Shown here: positions 9,857 through 20,056 of the stretch, piece by piece
Layout: each line of letters begins with the position of its first letter
Numbering within the stretch: position 1 is the first letter of the stretch
NCBI RefSeq assembly: GCF_006874425.1
Contig: NZ_VIJZ01000004.1
Location: 62,001 to 126,000, forward strand
DNA length: 64,000 bases
From: Paenibacillus ottowii
GTDB taxonomy: Bacteria; Bacillota; Bacilli; Paenibacillales; Paenibacillaceae
Direction: 5' to 3'
Position numbers and translations under genes: made by a program
Notes under the pieces: model-generated
Databases searched by the model: none
Told to the model about the DNA's origin: nothing
What the model saw: the letters and a program-made list of their open reading frames with translations, nothing else

Positions 9857-10752
9857 TAAAAGCTAAAACGACCGATAAGATCGCTACATTTGTAATCTGT
9901 TTCTTCGCCTTGTTCATTGTTGCACTTTTGGTAGGATTACTGGGCTTCATTTTGGCCCGCGGAGTCAGTCATATTTCTTTTGACTTTCTAACCAGTGCTC
10001 CCCAAACGTTACGCGCAGGTGGCGGGATTGGCCCGCAATTATTTAATTCTGTATTTTTGCTAATTTTAACTTTGATTATCACCATTCCAATCGGCTGGGG
10101 CGCTGGTATTTACATGGCGCAATATGCAAAGCCGGGGAAAATTACGGACTTCATCCGACTTGTCGTCGAGGTATTGTCCTCGTTCCCGTCGATTGTGATT
10201 GGATTGTTTGGACTATTACTTATCGTCAATACGTTTGATTTTGGTTTTTCCCTTTTGTCTGGGGCTCTGGCTTTGGCCGTATTCAATCTGCCGCTGATGG
10301 TTCGCACAACGGAGCAGGCTTTCCGTGCAGTGCCAAAAGAGCAAAAGGAAGCGGGACTTGCGCTTGGGTTGTCCAAATGGAAAATCATCACCTCCATTTT
10401 GTTGCCAGCTGCGCTGCCGAGCTTGATTACGGGGACCATCTTGGCCGCAGGCCGCATTTTCGGGGAAGCCGCCGCGTTGCTGTTTACAGCAGGGATGAGT
10501 ACGCCGCCGCTTGATTTTACCGATTGGAATCCATTGCATGCCAGATCACCTATTAATCCGATGCGGCCTGCTGAAACATTGGCTGTTCATATTTGGAAGG
10601 TCAACAGTGAAGGTATTGCTCCTGACTCCAAGGATATCGCCGCAGGCGCTTCCGCAGTGTTGGTACTGCTCGTACTGGTCTTTAACCTGAGTGCAAGATG
10701 GTTCGGAAGAGTCGTCTATCGCCGTCTGACAGCAGCCAAACGTATGGACTAG
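9853..10752 (+). CDS. pstA: phosphate ABC transporter permease PstA
   Basis: PstA is the second channel subunit and pairs with PstC. It is 299 residues with six predicted helices and the EAA-type loop [20 protein letters not shown] that docks on PstB. The start is a TTG overlapping the pstC stop (TTGA), with aaaggagaaacc as ribosome binding site, so translation is probably coupled. A long segment between the last helices (residues 220-250) is usual for PstA. Confidence 0.93.
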   Translation: MIKAKTTDKIATFVICFFALFIVALLVGLLGFILARGVSHISFDFLTSAPQTLRAGGGIGPQLFNSVFLLILTLIITIPIGWGAGIYMAQYAKPGKITDFIRLVVEVLSSFPSIVIGLFGLLLIVNTFDFGFSLLSGALALAVFNLPLMVRTTEQAFRAVPKEQKEAGLALGLSKWKIITSILLPAALPSLITGTILAAGRIFGEAAALLFTAGMSTPPLDFTDWNPLHARSPINPMRPAETLAVHIWKVNSEGIAPDSKDIAAGASAVLVLLVLVFNLSARWFGRVVYRRLTAAKRMD

Positions 10753-10769
10753 AGAGGGGATGGAGAATA

Positions 10770-11612
10770 ATGGAACATGTGATTACACGAACGGCAAAAA
10801 CCGCCTCACCAGCAACATCCGTTCAGTCTACGCATTCAAAACAACTTGCGGAACAGCATCCGCACCCGTTTAGTACCGAGGATTTGAGTATTTATTACGG
10901 AAGCTTTGAGGCTGTGAAAAAAGTAAACTTAGCCTTTCCAGAGCAGACCGTGACCGCCTTGATTGGGCCCTCCGGCTGCGGTAAATCGACCTTTTTGCGT
11001 TCCCTTAACCGAATGAATGATGAAATTGCATCTTCATCAACAACCGGACATATTTGGATGGATGGACAGGATTTGACTGCGCCGGAGACAGACGTGATCA
11101 AGCTGCGTCAGCAAATTGGCATGGTATGGCAGCGGCCGAATCCTTTTTACAAATCGATTTATAATAACATTGCCTTTGGCCCCAAATATCGCGGAGTGCG
11201 CAAAAAGAAGCAGCTTGATGAAATCGTCGAAAGCAGCCTGCGCAAGGCGGCATTATGGGATGAGGTCAAGGATCGTCTTCACGATTCTGCTCTCGCTCTG
11301 TCTGGTGGGCAACAGCAACGGCTTTGTATTGCACGTGCCCTTTCCGTAGAGCCGAAAATTCTATTGCTTGACGAACCGGCTTCCGCGCTGGACCCTGTGT
11401 CTACAGGCAAGGTGGAAGAGCTTATTACCGAATTGAAAAAAGAGCTGCGAATTGTGATTGTAACGCACAATATGCAGCAGGCTGCACGGATTTCCGATTA
11501 TACTGCTTATTTTTATGTCGGAAGCTTGGTTGAACATGGGAAAACGAACGATATATTCACAAATCCTGAAAACGAGCTGACTCAAGAGTACATCATGGGT
11601 CGCTTTGGATAA
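10770..11612 (+). CDS. pstB: phosphate ABC transporter ATP-binding protein PstB (first copy)
   Basis: PstB is the ATPase of the phosphate importer. The 280-residue protein has Walker [10 protein letters not shown], the ABC signature LSGGQQQRL, Walker [13 protein letters not shown] and the switch histidine in [12 protein letters not shown]. The ATG at 10770 follows ggatggag; the frame is open further upstream into pstA but lacks a good start. Compared with the second copy at 25116 it carries about 30 extra N-terminal residues rich in Thr, Ser and His. It closes the pstSCAB operon. Confidence 0.94.
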   Translation: MEHVITRTAKTASPATSVQSTHSKQLAEQHPHPFSTEDLSIYYGSFEAVKKVNLAFPEQTVTALIGPSGCGKSTFLRSLNRMNDEIASSSTTGHIWMDGQDLTAPETDVIKLRQQIGMVWQRPNPFYKSIYNNIAFGPKYRGVRKKKQLDEIVESSLRKAALWDEVKDRLHDSALALSGGQQQRLCIARALSVEPKILLLDEPASALDPVSTGKVEELITELKKELRIVIVTHNMQQAARISDYTAYFYVGSLVEHGKTNDIFTNPENELTQEYIMGRFG

Positions 11613-11653
11613 GCCGCACAGTTTGACGATTTGTTATAAATATGAAGCAGGAT

Positions 11654-11694
11654 AAAACATCTTACTAAGCTAGTATTAGTAAGATGTTTTTTTA
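11654..11694 (+). terminator. terminator of the pst operon
   Basis: The 13-bp stem aaaacatcttact / agtaagatgtttt is followed by more T residues. Confidence 0.85.
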
Positions 11695-11735
11695 TTAGTT
11701 TAATAAACTCTTATATTTGTATATAATAAAATATA

Positions 11736-11764
11736 TTGATTATTTGGCTATATTTTCATATAAT
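11736..11764 (+). promoter_or_regulatory. sigma-A-type promoter of the pectate lyase gene
   Basis: TTGATT and TATAAT are separated by 17 bp in a very AT-rich leader, about 55 bp upstream of the start codon. Confidence 0.6.
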
Positions 11765-11820
11765 ACATGTGTTTAATAGTTCTTGAATCACCACAATCCA
11801 ATTAAAAGGAGAGACTTGGA

Positions 11821-13029
11821 ATGAGGTTTAACGTTAAAAAAACTGTCAAATGGATCGCCTTTTCTGGCATGGCTATTACCTTAACATCGGGACTTATTAA
11901 CCCTTCATGGGCAGCAGCAGAGCAGGATATGACTGATGCGGGCACTAGTGTTACCCAAGCCGTATATAACGATGCAAACGTTTACAAAAATGCTATTGTT
12001 CCAATGGCCACTGTGAATGTGAGTAGTTTGCTGGACAAGTATCGTGATTTTAGTAAATTTTCCACTGGGAATACATCCAAGGACACTACGCTTGCCTTGA
12101 ATATTGTATCGTGGCAATTGCCGCATGGCGGATTTTTCAAAGCGATGGAAAAGAATTATAAATCCAAATGGGTTGGCAAGGCAGCGCGCTCTACATGGAA
12201 GAGCAAGGATGGTGTTGAACTTGGAACGTTTGATAACGAGGCCACGACAACTGAGATTCGCTTTTTAGCGGATGTATACAAAAAAACTAAAAATAAAGAC
12301 ATTAAGAATAGTGTTCAAAAGGCAATTGACTTCGTACTAACCTCTCAATATTCCTCGGGTGCTTGGCCACAGGTATACCCTAAACGCGGTAATTATTCTG
12401 ATGCTGCAACCTACAACGATGATGCAATGGTTAGAGTGATGGTACTGGCAGATGACATTGTGAATAAAAGGCAGCCGTTTGATAGCGATATTCTTGATAA
12501 TACATATCGCTCCAGACTCCAGCAGGCTCTGAATAAAGGTGTACAATATACACTTAAAGCTCAAATTGTAAACAATGGCACGCCAACGATTTGGGGAGCA
12601 CAGCATGATCCGTTTACTTATGAATCTGTACCTGCGCGAGCATTCGAGCTTGCTTCCAAAACAACTACGGAATCGGTAGGTATTACGGCCTTCTTGATGT
12701 CTCAACCGCAGACAGCTGAGGTGAAAAAAGCAGCTCAGAGTGCCTTGAAATGGTTTGACACGAATCGGATCGACGGTATGAAATACAATCGTCAAGGTCC
12801 GGAGTTTTTCCAAAAGGATGCATCAAGCGTGATGTGGTATCGTTTCTACAATGTGGAGGACAATAAGTATTTCTTCTCGGACCGAGATGGCAAAAAGTAT
12901 ACGGACATTATGAAAATAAGTGAAGAAAGACGACTTGGTTATGCTTGGGCGGGAAGTCAGGCGAAGAGCTTGCTGAAACTGGCTTCGGAAAGTGGATATT
13001 ACAAACTGTCCAAGCCGTTGCCGCAATAA
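11821..13029 (+). CDS. secreted pectate lyase, PL10-like family
   Basis: This exported enzyme should cleave polygalacturonate by beta-elimination and so degrade plant cell-wall pectin. The 402-residue protein starts with a signal peptide (basic KKTVKW, hydrophobic core, likely cut after AWAAA-type sequence near residue 33). The mature part carries family-10 pectate lyase features, with a long alpha-helical fold: FDNEATTTEIRFLADVYK, QYSSGAWPQVYP and YNDDAMVRVM. It is a single gene with its own promoter and terminator. The family call rests on these motifs. A plant-associated lifestyle fits Paenibacillus but is inference. Confidence 0.85.
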   Translation: MRFNVKKTVKWIAFSGMAITLTSGLINPSWAAAEQDMTDAGTSVTQAVYNDANVYKNAIVPMATVNVSSLLDKYRDFSKFSTGNTSKDTTLALNIVSWQLPHGGFFKAMEKNYKSKWVGKAARSTWKSKDGVELGTFDNEATTTEIRFLADVYKKTKNKDIKNSVQKAIDFVLTSQYSSGAWPQVYPKRGNYSDAATYNDDAMVRVMVLADDIVNKRQPFDSDILDNTYRSRLQQALNKGVQYTLKAQIVNNGTPTIWGAQHDPFTYESVPARAFELASKTTTESVGITAFLMSQPQTAEVKKAAQSALKWFDTNRIDGMKYNRQGPEFFQKDASSVMWYRFYNVEDNKYFFSDRDGKKYTDIMKISEERRLGYAWAGSQAKSLLKLASESGYYKLSKPLPQ

Positions 13030-13054
13030 TAAAGTCATCATATTAATGTTATGT

Positions 13055-13088
13055 GAGGGTGGAACCGATTGGGTTCGGCCCTCTTTTT
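13055..13088 (+). terminator. terminator after the pectate lyase gene
   Basis: The stem gagggtggaacc / gggttcggccctc with loop gatt is followed by ttttt. Confidence 0.8.
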
Positions 13089-13165
13089 GTTCCCAGGCGG
13101 TAAATATGGTTTAATGGAGAGAGGGCAAAATAGAGATAAAGATGCACAAAGATAGGAGAGCTTGT

Positions 13166-13684
13166 ATGACTCAAGAGGAGAAACAAACGCAATTACGATG
13201 GTATGGAGCGCCTCTACGTGTCCGTTATCAGGAAAGCGACCAGATGGGGGTCGTGTATCATGCGAATTACTTAAACTGGTTTGAGATCGGGCGTACGGAA
13301 ATGATCCGACAGGCGGGTTTTAACTATCGGAGTATGGAAGATCGAGGCGTTATGCTGCCAGTTATTGAAATCAATGCGAAATATGCGAGTCCTGCTCGAT
13401 ATGATGATTTAATTACGGTTTATACTGCTATCACGGACTTCTCCAGACTACGTTTGAACTACACCTATGAGGTTCGACGGGTAACGGATGAGGAGCACCA
13501 AAGGAATGTGGGAAAGGTATGGACAGAGGGTGATACACTACCAGGAGAACTGCTGGTCACGGGAACGACACGACACGTGTGGCTGAACACCGACTGGAAG
13601 CCCGTTCGGCTCGATCAGGCACTGCCTGAGCTGTACACTGCGTTAAGGTCTGCTTTTACAGGCGGGGAGGGACAGGAGCCGTGA
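13166..13684 (+). CDS. acyl-CoA thioesterase, YbgC/FadM (4-hydroxybenzoyl-CoA) hot-dog family
   Basis: The 173-residue protein has the hot-dog fold signature RVRYQESDQMGVVYHANYLN, where the Asp near the start of the helix is the usual catalytic residue. FEIGRTEMIRQ follows. It probably hydrolyses acyl-CoA thioesters, but the natural substrate cannot be read from the sequence. The ATG at 13166 follows aggagag; an ATG 24 nt upstream lacks a ribosome binding site. The C-terminus is about 30 residues longer than the shortest family members. It overlaps the start of fxsA, so the two are translationally coupled. Confidence 0.85.
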   Translation: MTQEEKQTQLRWYGAPLRVRYQESDQMGVVYHANYLNWFEIGRTEMIRQAGFNYRSMEDRGVMLPVIEINAKYASPARYDDLITVYTAITDFSRLRLNYTYEVRRVTDEEHQRNVGKVWTEGDTLPGELLVTGTTRHVWLNTDWKPVRLDQALPELYTALRSAFTGGEGQEP

Positions 13685-14079
13685 TGATGCGTAAACGTCT
13701 GTGGCTGTTGCTGCTGCTCATTCCGTTGGCGGAGCTGTACGGGTTTATATGGGTAAGTCACTGGATCGGAGCGGGCAAGACCATTCTGCTCATTATTCTG
13801 ACGACGTTGATTGGCGCTGCCATGATGCAATTTGAAGGGCGCAAGGTGATTGCCGATGCCAAAAATGAAATGAACCGGGGGCAAATGCCTGGCCGTAAAA
13901 TGCTGGATGGATTATGTGTGTTTTTCGGCGGGAGTTTGCTGCTTATCCCCGGATTTTTAACAGATATTATTGGCTTTACATTGGTGTTTCCTTTGACACG
14001 AGTATTGTACCGTCGTTTCTTATTGAAATGGCTGGAGAAGAAAATGAAAAACGGCAGTATTACGTTTCGACGCTTTTAA
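13684..14079 (+). CDS. fxsA: FxsA family membrane protein
   Basis: FxsA is a small cytoplasmic membrane protein; in E. coli its overproduction relieves F-plasmid exclusion of phage T7. The 131-residue sequence has an N-terminal hydrophobic helix (LWLLLLLIPLAELYGFIWV), a second (TILLIILTTLIGAAMMQ), a polar RKVIADAKNEMNRGQMPGRKMLDG segment and a third helix with the conserved LLLIPGFLTDIIG. GTG 13681 and ATG 13687 are alternative starts. The position next to ytvI and citZ matches the Bacillus arrangement. Confidence 0.88.
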   Translation: MMRKRLWLLLLLIPLAELYGFIWVSHWIGAGKTILLIILTTLIGAAMMQFEGRKVIADAKNEMNRGQMPGRKMLDGLCVFFGGSLLLIPGFLTDIIGFTLVFPLTRVLYRRFLLKWLEKKMKNGSITFRRF

Positions 14080-14109
14080 CTGCCGCCGCCGCTATCCCCA
14101 ATCTCTGAC

Positions 14110-15228
14110 CTAACGGACTCTTCCGGCAAGAATATAGTTGCGCAAGTCCTGAATGACATTCGCGCGATTCAGTGCATCAAGAACGATGAGTGATACAGGT
14201 CCAATAATGAGTCCTAAAACGCCAAACAGCTTGAGCCCGATGAACATCCCGATGAGGGTGGGAAGCGGGTTCAATCCCACGCTGCTGGCCAGCACCTTAG
14301 GCTCCACGATCTGCCGTCCAATCAATAGGATGGCGTATAGGATTGACAATCCAACCCCTAGTGCCAAATTACCTGACATATATGCATACAGTGTCCACGG
14401 AATCATCACAATGCCAACCCCTAAATAAGGTAACAAGTCCACCAGCCCGATCATCAAACCGATGGTAAAGGCTGATTCCACACGCAAAATGAACAACCCA
14501 ATGATGACCGTTAATGCCGTTATGGAAATGACAATAAACTGGGCACGCAAATAGCCGTATAATGCTTTACGCAGATCGTGCCAAATATCTGACAACGGTT
14601 TGCGGATCGTATCAGGAACCGTATTCGAAAGTAATCGACTATGTCGGTCCCAATCCTTACTGATAAAAAAGGCCGCTAATACAATAACCATTAGCACCGC
14701 TCCCATATTAGGCAGAGAGGTTAGCAGATTCAAAACCCCATTAAAAAATTGACCGACTAGTGTAGTAACAGCCGAACTGACGGTTTGAGTCGTTTTATCA
14801 ATATTGCTGTTAATGGTGTGTTGGTAATCTGGATTATCCCGAATAAAATGGTTGATTTCAATAATTATATTTTGGATCAAATCACTTTGAGTCCAATCTA
14901 TGAACAGGCTTTTGAAACGCTCGATATGCCCGTCAAAAGTCATGGCCAGCTTAATCACTTCTCGAACTATGCGGGTGATTGCAGCAGACAGGATGATCGC
15001 GATTCCGCCTAAATATACAAATAATGAGACCGTGACAGCCGCCCAACGTGGCATCCGAGCCTTGTTGCGCAAAAAAACGACCAGTGGATTCATAGCATAG
15101 GCCACAAGCCAGGCGAATAGAAAAGGATAAACGAGAGGGAATAGCACATATATGCCCAGCAACAGAGCTACAATCACGATTACGACCCATAGAGCACGAA
15201 ATATGCGATTCAGGATTAATCGGCTCAA
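14110..15228 (-). CDS. ytvI: AI-2E family transporter, sporulation-associated YtvI-like
   Basis: This 372-residue polytopic membrane protein belongs to the AI-2E/PerM family: paired N-terminal helices, a soluble insert (residues 70-160), and a C-terminal bundle with VDLLPYLGVGIVMIPWTLYAYM and GLNPLPTLIGMFIGLKLFG. Many members move small solutes; the substrate here is unknown. It is convergent with fxsA and divergent from citZ, as in Bacillus. The assignment as YtvI rests on synteny. Confidence 0.82.
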   Translation of the reverse strand: MSRLILNRIFRALWVVIVIVALLLGIYVLFPLVYPFLFAWLVAYAMNPLVVFLRNKARMPRWAAVTVSLFVYLGGIAIILSAAITRIVREVIKLAMTFDGHIERFKSLFIDWTQSDLIQNIIIEINHFIRDNPDYQHTINSNIDKTTQTVSSAVTTLVGQFFNGVLNLLTSLPNMGAVLMVIVLAAFFISKDWDRHSRLLSNTVPDTIRKPLSDIWHDLRKALYGYLRAQFIVISITALTVIIGLFILRVESAFTIGLMIGLVDLLPYLGVGIVMIPWTLYAYMSGNLALGVGLSILYAILLIGRQIVEPKVLASSVGLNPLPTLIGMFIGLKLFGVLGLIIGPVSLIVLDALNRANVIQDLRNYILAGRVR

Positions 15229-15416
15229 GCTCCCACGCCTCCTTTCTTTTCGATGGTATCCCTTAAGATCTGTGCTCTACTATACTTATGCGGGAAGAGG
15301 GTAAGACAAGACCTGTGTAAAAAAGTGCAAATGAGCTCATATATTTTGTAAGGGGTTTCAAAAATTTCTTTATTGATGCGATAAAACATTTGAATGTGTT
15401 GGAATAGCCCTCAATG

Positions 15417-15445
15417 TTCACATAAACGACAAAATCCAGTATAGT
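15417..15445 (+). promoter_or_regulatory. candidate sigma-A promoter of citZ
   Basis: TTCACA and TATAGT are 17 bp apart. This lies in the 344-bp ytvI-citZ spacer, which otherwise holds the candidate cre site and AT-rich sequence without genes. Confidence 0.45.
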
Positions 15446-15514
15446 GAAAGAAGGTTTAAATATTGACATATGGCGTTAACATTACTCAGCTATTTAAAAG
15501 GCATATCTTACTTT

Positions 15515-15528
15515 TGAAAATGTTTACA
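15515..15528 (+). promoter_or_regulatory. candidate catabolite-responsive element (cre) of citZ
   Basis: TGAAAATGTTTACA differs at one position from the CcpA consensus TGWAARCGYTWNCW. Catabolite repression of citrate synthase is known in B. subtilis; here the site is only predicted. Confidence 0.5.
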
Positions 15529-15572
15529 TTGCAAGTCCGTTCACAATGTTTTTACAAAGGAGAGATGTAACG

Positions 15573-16685
15573 ATGACAGCGACTAAAGGTCTGGAAGGGA
15601 TCGTAGCGACCACTTCCTCCATAAGCTCTATCGTAGATGGCGTTCTCACGTACCGGGGTTATAACATTGATGATTTGGCTGTTAACGCCGATTTTGAAGA
15701 GGTAGCTTATTTGTTGTGGTTTGGGAAGTTACCTGACCAAGAGCAATTGCAGGAGCTTCGCAGCCAGTTAAGCGAATATGCTGCTATTCCGGATGAAATT
15801 ATTACTCAGTTAAAGTTATACCCGAAAGAATTGAGCACGATGGCTGCCTTGAGATCAGCTGTATCGTCTCTAGCTTTGTATGACCCAGAGGCGGATGATA
15901 TGTCAAGGGAGTCCAATGTGACAAAAACCGTCAAGCTTCAGGCGCAATTGCCCACAATTGTGGCAGCCATAGCACGTATACGTGAAGGCTTGGAACCAAT
16001 TGCGCCTAAAAAAAATGTTTCCATTGCTGAAAACTTTCTGTATCAGCTGACTGGCAAGGATCCGGAGGAGACGGCTATTAAAGCGTTCAATCAAGCTCTC
16101 GTGCTGCATGCCGATCATGAATTGAATGCTTCGACCTTTGCTGCGCGTGTAACGGTAGCCACTTTATCAGATATTTATTCTGGGATCACATCTGCCATCG
16201 GGGCTTTAAAAGGACCGTTGCATGGTGGAGCCAATGAGGCTGTTGCCAAAACGCTGGAGGAGATTGGCGGTTTGGATCAGGTGGACTCTTATATTCAGGC
16301 CAAACTGGATAACCGCGAAAAAATCATGGGTTTCGGACATCGTGTTTATAAAAACGGTGATCCACGTGCCAAGCATTTGCACAAAATGTCTCGTGAGCTG
16401 GGAGAAATGAATGGCGACACTACGTTGTTTGATATGTCAGTTCGAATTGAAAGTATTGTAACAGGGCAAAAAGGCTTGAAACCGAATGTGGATTTTTATT
16501 CTGCTTCCGTGTATACCCAGCTGGGTGTTAAGAGAGATCTGTTTACTCCTATCTTTGCTATGAGCCGTGTATCGGGGTGGACTGCACACATTTTGGAGCA
16601 GTATGAAAATAACCGTTTGATTCGTCCGCGTGCCGAATACACAGGTCCAATAGATCAAAAATATGTGTCACCAGAGCTGCGCTAA
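15573..16685 (+). CDS. citZ: citrate synthase
   Basis: Citrate synthase condenses oxaloacetate with acetyl-CoA at the TCA-cycle entry. The 370-residue protein has the catalytic residues in LHADHELNAS, GPLHGGANE and MGFGHRVYKNGDPRA, and the SGWTAHILEQ segment near the end. The ATG at 15573 follows aaaggagag; an in-frame upstream ATG is less likely. It heads citZ-icd-mdh, all on one strand, the classic Bacillales cluster for the oxidative branch of the TCA cycle. Confidence 0.95.
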   Translation: MTATKGLEGIVATTSSISSIVDGVLTYRGYNIDDLAVNADFEEVAYLLWFGKLPDQEQLQELRSQLSEYAAIPDEIITQLKLYPKELSTMAALRSAVSSLALYDPEADDMSRESNVTKTVKLQAQLPTIVAAIARIREGLEPIAPKKNVSIAENFLYQLTGKDPEETAIKAFNQALVLHADHELNASTFAARVTVATLSDIYSGITSAIGALKGPLHGGANEAVAKTLEEIGGLDQVDSYIQAKLDNREKIMGFGHRVYKNGDPRAKHLHKMSRELGEMNGDTTLFDMSVRIESIVTGQKGLKPNVDFYSASVYTQLGVKRDLFTPIFAMSRVSGWTAHILEQYENNRLIRPRAEYTGPIDQKYVSPELR

Positions 16686-16832
16686 CCTTTGGAGGAAGAT
16701 TGAGGTTGTATACCCTGAATTTAAAAAATAAGGTACAATAGAAGGGTCGGCGAGAGATGTACGTTTTTGTCTGTGATAAAGATCATGTCTTTCGCCCTGT
16801 ACCCATTCATATCTGAGGAGGAAAAGGAACTT

Positions 16833-18128
16833 ATGGCGAAATTTGAAAAGTTTGAGCTCCCAACTGAAGGCGAAAAAATTACGATTGATAACGGTCAACT
16901 GCAGGTTCCGAACCATCCGGTCATTCCGTTTATCGAAGGTGACGGCACAGGTCGCGATATCTGGAAAGCTTCCAAGCGCGTACTGGACGCGGCTGTAGAA
17001 AAAGCATATAACGGCACGAAAAAAATTGCCTGGTATGAAGTATTCGCTGGTGAGAAAGCTTTCAATACATACGGCGAGTGGCTCCCTAACGATACGTTGG
17101 AAGCCATCCGTGAGTATATTGTAGCCATTAAAGGTCCACTTACGACACCTATTGGCGGTGGTATCCGTTCATTGAATGTGGCATTGCGCCAGGAACTGGA
17201 TTTATACGTGTGCCTGCGTCCTGTTCGTTACTTTAACGGTGTCCCATCTCCAGTAAAACGCCCTGAGCTGGTAGATATGGTCATTTTCCGTGAGAACACA
17301 GAAGATATCTATGCAGGGATCGAATATGCCGAAGGGTCCGAAGAGGTGAAAAAGGTGATTCAGTTCCTTCAGCAAGAGCTGGGCGTGAATAAAATCCGTT
17401 TCCCTGAAACTTCAGGAATTGGGATTAAGCCAGTCTCTTCCGAGGGTTCAAAGCGTCTGGTACGGGCAGCTATTCAGTATGCTGTTGACCACGGACGCAA
17501 GAGTGTAACGCTTGTACACAAAGGTAACATTATGAAATTTACCGAGGGTGCCTTCAAAAACTGGGGTTATGAAGTAGCCGAGCAGGAGTTTGCAGATAAA
17601 GTATTTACTTGGGCCCAGTACGATGTCATTAAGGAAAAAGAGGGTGAGGATGCGGCAAATGCAGCTCAAAAAGCAGCTGAAGATGCAGGCAAAATCATCA
17701 TCAAGGATGCGATTGCTGATATTGCACTTCAGCAGGTGCTGACTCGTCCTTCTGAATTTGATGTCATTGCAACGCTGAACCTGAACGGGGATTATCTGTC
17801 CGATGCTCTTGCTGCTCAAGTTGGTGGAATTGGGATCGCGCCAGGTGCGAACATTAACTATGTAACCGGGCATGCTATCTTTGAAGCTACACATGGTACA
17901 GCTCCAAAATATGCCGACAAAGACGTGGTGAACCCTGGTTCCGTAATTCTGTCCGGCGTCATGCTGCTTGAACACTTGGGTTGGAAAGAAGCAGCTGACC
18001 TGATTTACAAAGGACTGGAGACGTCCATTAATAAAAAGATCGTAACTTATGACTTTGCCCGTCTGATGGATGGCGCTACACAGGTGAAATGCTCCGAGTT
18101 TGCGGACACCATTATTAGTAACCTGTAA
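16833..18128 (+). CDS. icd: isocitrate dehydrogenase (NADP-dependent)
   Basis: Icd oxidatively decarboxylates isocitrate to 2-oxoglutarate. The 431-residue protein has [11 protein letters not shown], a [21 protein letters not shown] substrate loop (the Ser and Arg residues bind isocitrate) and [36 protein letters not shown], seen here by its Thr-His-Gly-Thr and Asn-Pro-Gly parts, binds the cofactor. The ATG at 16833 follows a gaggagg site and gives the usual N-terminus. A 147-bp gap after citZ could hold its own promoter. Confidence 0.95.
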   Translation: MAKFEKFELPTEGEKITIDNGQLQVPNHPVIPFIEGDGTGRDIWKASKRVLDAAVEKAYNGTKKIAWYEVFAGEKAFNTYGEWLPNDTLEAIREYIVAIKGPLTTPIGGGIRSLNVALRQELDLYVCLRPVRYFNGVPSPVKRPELVDMVIFRENTEDIYAGIEYAEGSEEVKKVIQFLQQELGVNKIRFPETSGIGIKPVSSEGSKRLVRAAIQYAVDHGRKSVTLVHKGNIMKFTEGAFKNWGYEVAEQEFADKVFTWAQYDVIKEKEGEDAANAAQKAAEDAGKIIIKDAIADIALQQVLTRPSEFDVIATLNLNGDYLSDALAAQVGGIGIAPGANINYVTGHAIFEATHGTAPKYADKDVVNPGSVILSGVMLLEHLGWKEAADLIYKGLETSINKKIVTYDFARLMDGATQVKCSEFADTIISNL

Positions 18129-18144
18129 GGAAGGGGAATACTAC

Positions 18145-19086
18145 TTGACCATTCAACGCAAAAAAATATCCATTGTTGGCGCCGGTTTTACCGGTGCCAC
18201 TACCGCATTGCTGCTGGCTCAAAAGGAGTTAGGTGATATCGTACTCATCGATATTCCGCAACTAGAGAATCCGACTAAAGGCAAAGCGCTTGACATTTTG
18301 GAAGCTGGTCCAGTGCAAGGGTTTGACACCCAAATCATGGGCACTTCTAATTATGAGGATGCAGCCAATTCGGATATCGTCATTATTACAGCCGGGATCG
18401 CGCGCAAGCCGGGGATGAGCCGTGATGATTTGGTCAACACGAACGCAGGAATTGTAAAATCCGTATGTGAGAATGTGAAGAAGTATGCGCCCGATTCAAT
18501 CGTCATTATTCTGAGTAATCCGGTCGATGCTATGACCTATACTGCATACCAAACGCTTGATTTCCCGAAAAATCGGGTTATTGGTCAATCCGGTGTGCTG
18601 GATACGGCTCGCTACTGTACCTTTATTGCACAGGAACTGAATGTTTCGGTTGAAGACGTGCGCGGCTTCGTTATGGGAGGTCACGGTGATGATATGGTAC
18701 CGCTCGTACGCTATTCCAGCGTAGGAGGCATACCTATTGAAAACCTGATTTCTCGAGAGCGTATTGAAGCGATTGTACAACGTACACGGGTAGGTGGCGG
18801 AGAGATCGTTAACCTACTGGGCAATGGCAGCGCATATTATGCTCCGGCAGCCTCGCTTGCGCAAATGACAGAAGCGATTGTAAAAGATAAAAAACGGATT
18901 ATTCCAGTCATTGCTTATCTGGAAGGAGAGTATGGCTATCAGGACCTGTTCCTCGGCGTACCTACACTTCTTGGCGGTAATGGCATCGAAAAAGTGTTTG
19001 AGCTGGAATTAACAGCCGAGGAAAAAGCGGCGCTCGATCAATCCGCTGAAGCGGTTCGCAATGTGACCAAAATAGTCAACGTATAG
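18145..19086 (+). CDS. mdh: malate dehydrogenase
   Basis: Mdh oxidises malate to oxaloacetate with NAD+. The 313-residue protein is of the lactate-dehydrogenase-like type: Rossmann loop [10 protein letters not shown], the discriminating Asp in [19 protein letters not shown] with substrate-binding arginines, and the catalytic His in [11 protein letters not shown]. The start is TTG after aaggaagggg, 16 bp behind icd, so it is co-transcribed with icd. Confidence 0.95.
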   Translation: MTIQRKKISIVGAGFTGATTALLLAQKELGDIVLIDIPQLENPTKGKALDILEAGPVQGFDTQIMGTSNYEDAANSDIVIITAGIARKPGMSRDDLVNTNAGIVKSVCENVKKYAPDSIVIILSNPVDAMTYTAYQTLDFPKNRVIGQSGVLDTARYCTFIAQELNVSVEDVRGFVMGGHGDDMVPLVRYSSVGGIPIENLISRERIEAIVQRTRVGGGEIVNLLGNGSAYYAPAASLAQMTEAIVKDKKRIIPVIAYLEGEYGYQDLFLGVPTLLGGNGIEKVFELELTAEEKAALDQSAEAVRNVTKIVNV

Positions 19087-19119
19087 ATACGATTTTCTAC
19101 TAATACGGTACTTTTACTT

Positions 19120-19170
19120 GAAGAGGTGTCCTCAAGCCATCACTATGGCTTGAGGACACCTCTTTTATTT
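19120..19170 (+). terminator. terminator of the citZ-icd-mdh cluster
   Basis: A perfect 20-bp stem with loop cact is followed by ttttattt. The 250 bp after it up to the next gene show no further feature. Confidence 0.9.
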
Positions 19171-19422
19171 ACAGCGATGGTAGCAACGTTCTGTTCGCGA
19201 AGCCTCTCCCCAACACCACCCAAGTTGAAACATTCACGTCGTTTTCCTTTGCTTTGCCCCAATTCCCCGGTATAATAGAGTTCATATGCATTACTAGTTA
19301 CATAGAAAAGCATGTCCCAAAACCTTGCAAAGATGCTAGTCATTCATTGGAATATGATCGTTCTATGGAAAAACGTTTTTGTATGAAAATGTAAGAAGAC
19401 AAAGAATAGGAGGTTGTAAAAA

Positions 19423-19839
19423 ATGTTCTTTATTCACATTATTGGGTCACTGGCGATGGGCTTTTATTTATTGCTTCCCTTCGTCGTAGGCAAAATCGAC
19501 AAATTGGCTCCAAGCGCGCAGGAAGGGACGATATCAGCTGTGCAGCTATTGAACCGTTTGGCTCAATTTGCACTGATTCTTGTGCTTGTTAGCGGCGTCT
19601 ATATGATCTTTGCTTGGGATTCTTATTCGGTAGCATGGATCGTTGTCGTGTTGGTGTTGTTTCTTGCCATTTCCGGTATCGCTGGGGCTATGGGTAAGCC
19701 ATTACGGTTGTCACTGGAAGCGGTTCGCAACCAACAGCCGATTACGCAATACGCTGGGAAAATGCGGATGTTCAGTACGCTGCTGGCTGTCTTCATGATT
19801 TTAATTACGATTTTAATGGTATACAGCCATATTATTTAA
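19423..19839 (+). CDS. small integral membrane protein, unknown function
   Basis: The product is 138 residues with four hydrophobic helices (near residues 1-22, 45-66, 70-90 and 115-137) and a short basic loop. It looks like the small DUF2269/CopD-like membrane proteins, but no metal-binding His or Cys pattern is evident apart from a single His near each end. The ATG follows aggaggttg. It is monocistronic, with a good terminator. Confidence 0.65.
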   Translation: MFFIHIIGSLAMGFYLLLPFVVGKIDKLAPSAQEGTISAVQLLNRLAQFALILVLVSGVYMIFAWDSYSVAWIVVVLVLFLAISGIAGAMGKPLRLSLEAVRNQQPITQYAGKMRMFSTLLAVFMILITILMVYSHII

Positions 19840-19892
19840 CGAACCACTTGAGTTAGCTGCAAATGAAATAATGGTAAACGCTAGGTTTGAAT

Positions 19893-19931
19893 AAAGCGGT
19901 CTGTGCAGAAAAAGCACAGGCCGCTTTTTTG
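19893..19931 (+). terminator. rho-independent terminator
   Basis: The stem aaagcggtctgtgc / gcacaggccgcttt (one G-U pair) is followed by T residues. Confidence 0.85.
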
Positions 19932-20056
19932 TATGCTCACATAGCTGGATTTTCCTTTTTTTCGTTTAACGGATAAGTTTGTGTGGTAAATCAGGAGTAG
20001 AGTGGATGCAAATGTTGCATCCTAAAAAATATCTGATTTTGAAGGGAGAATATATA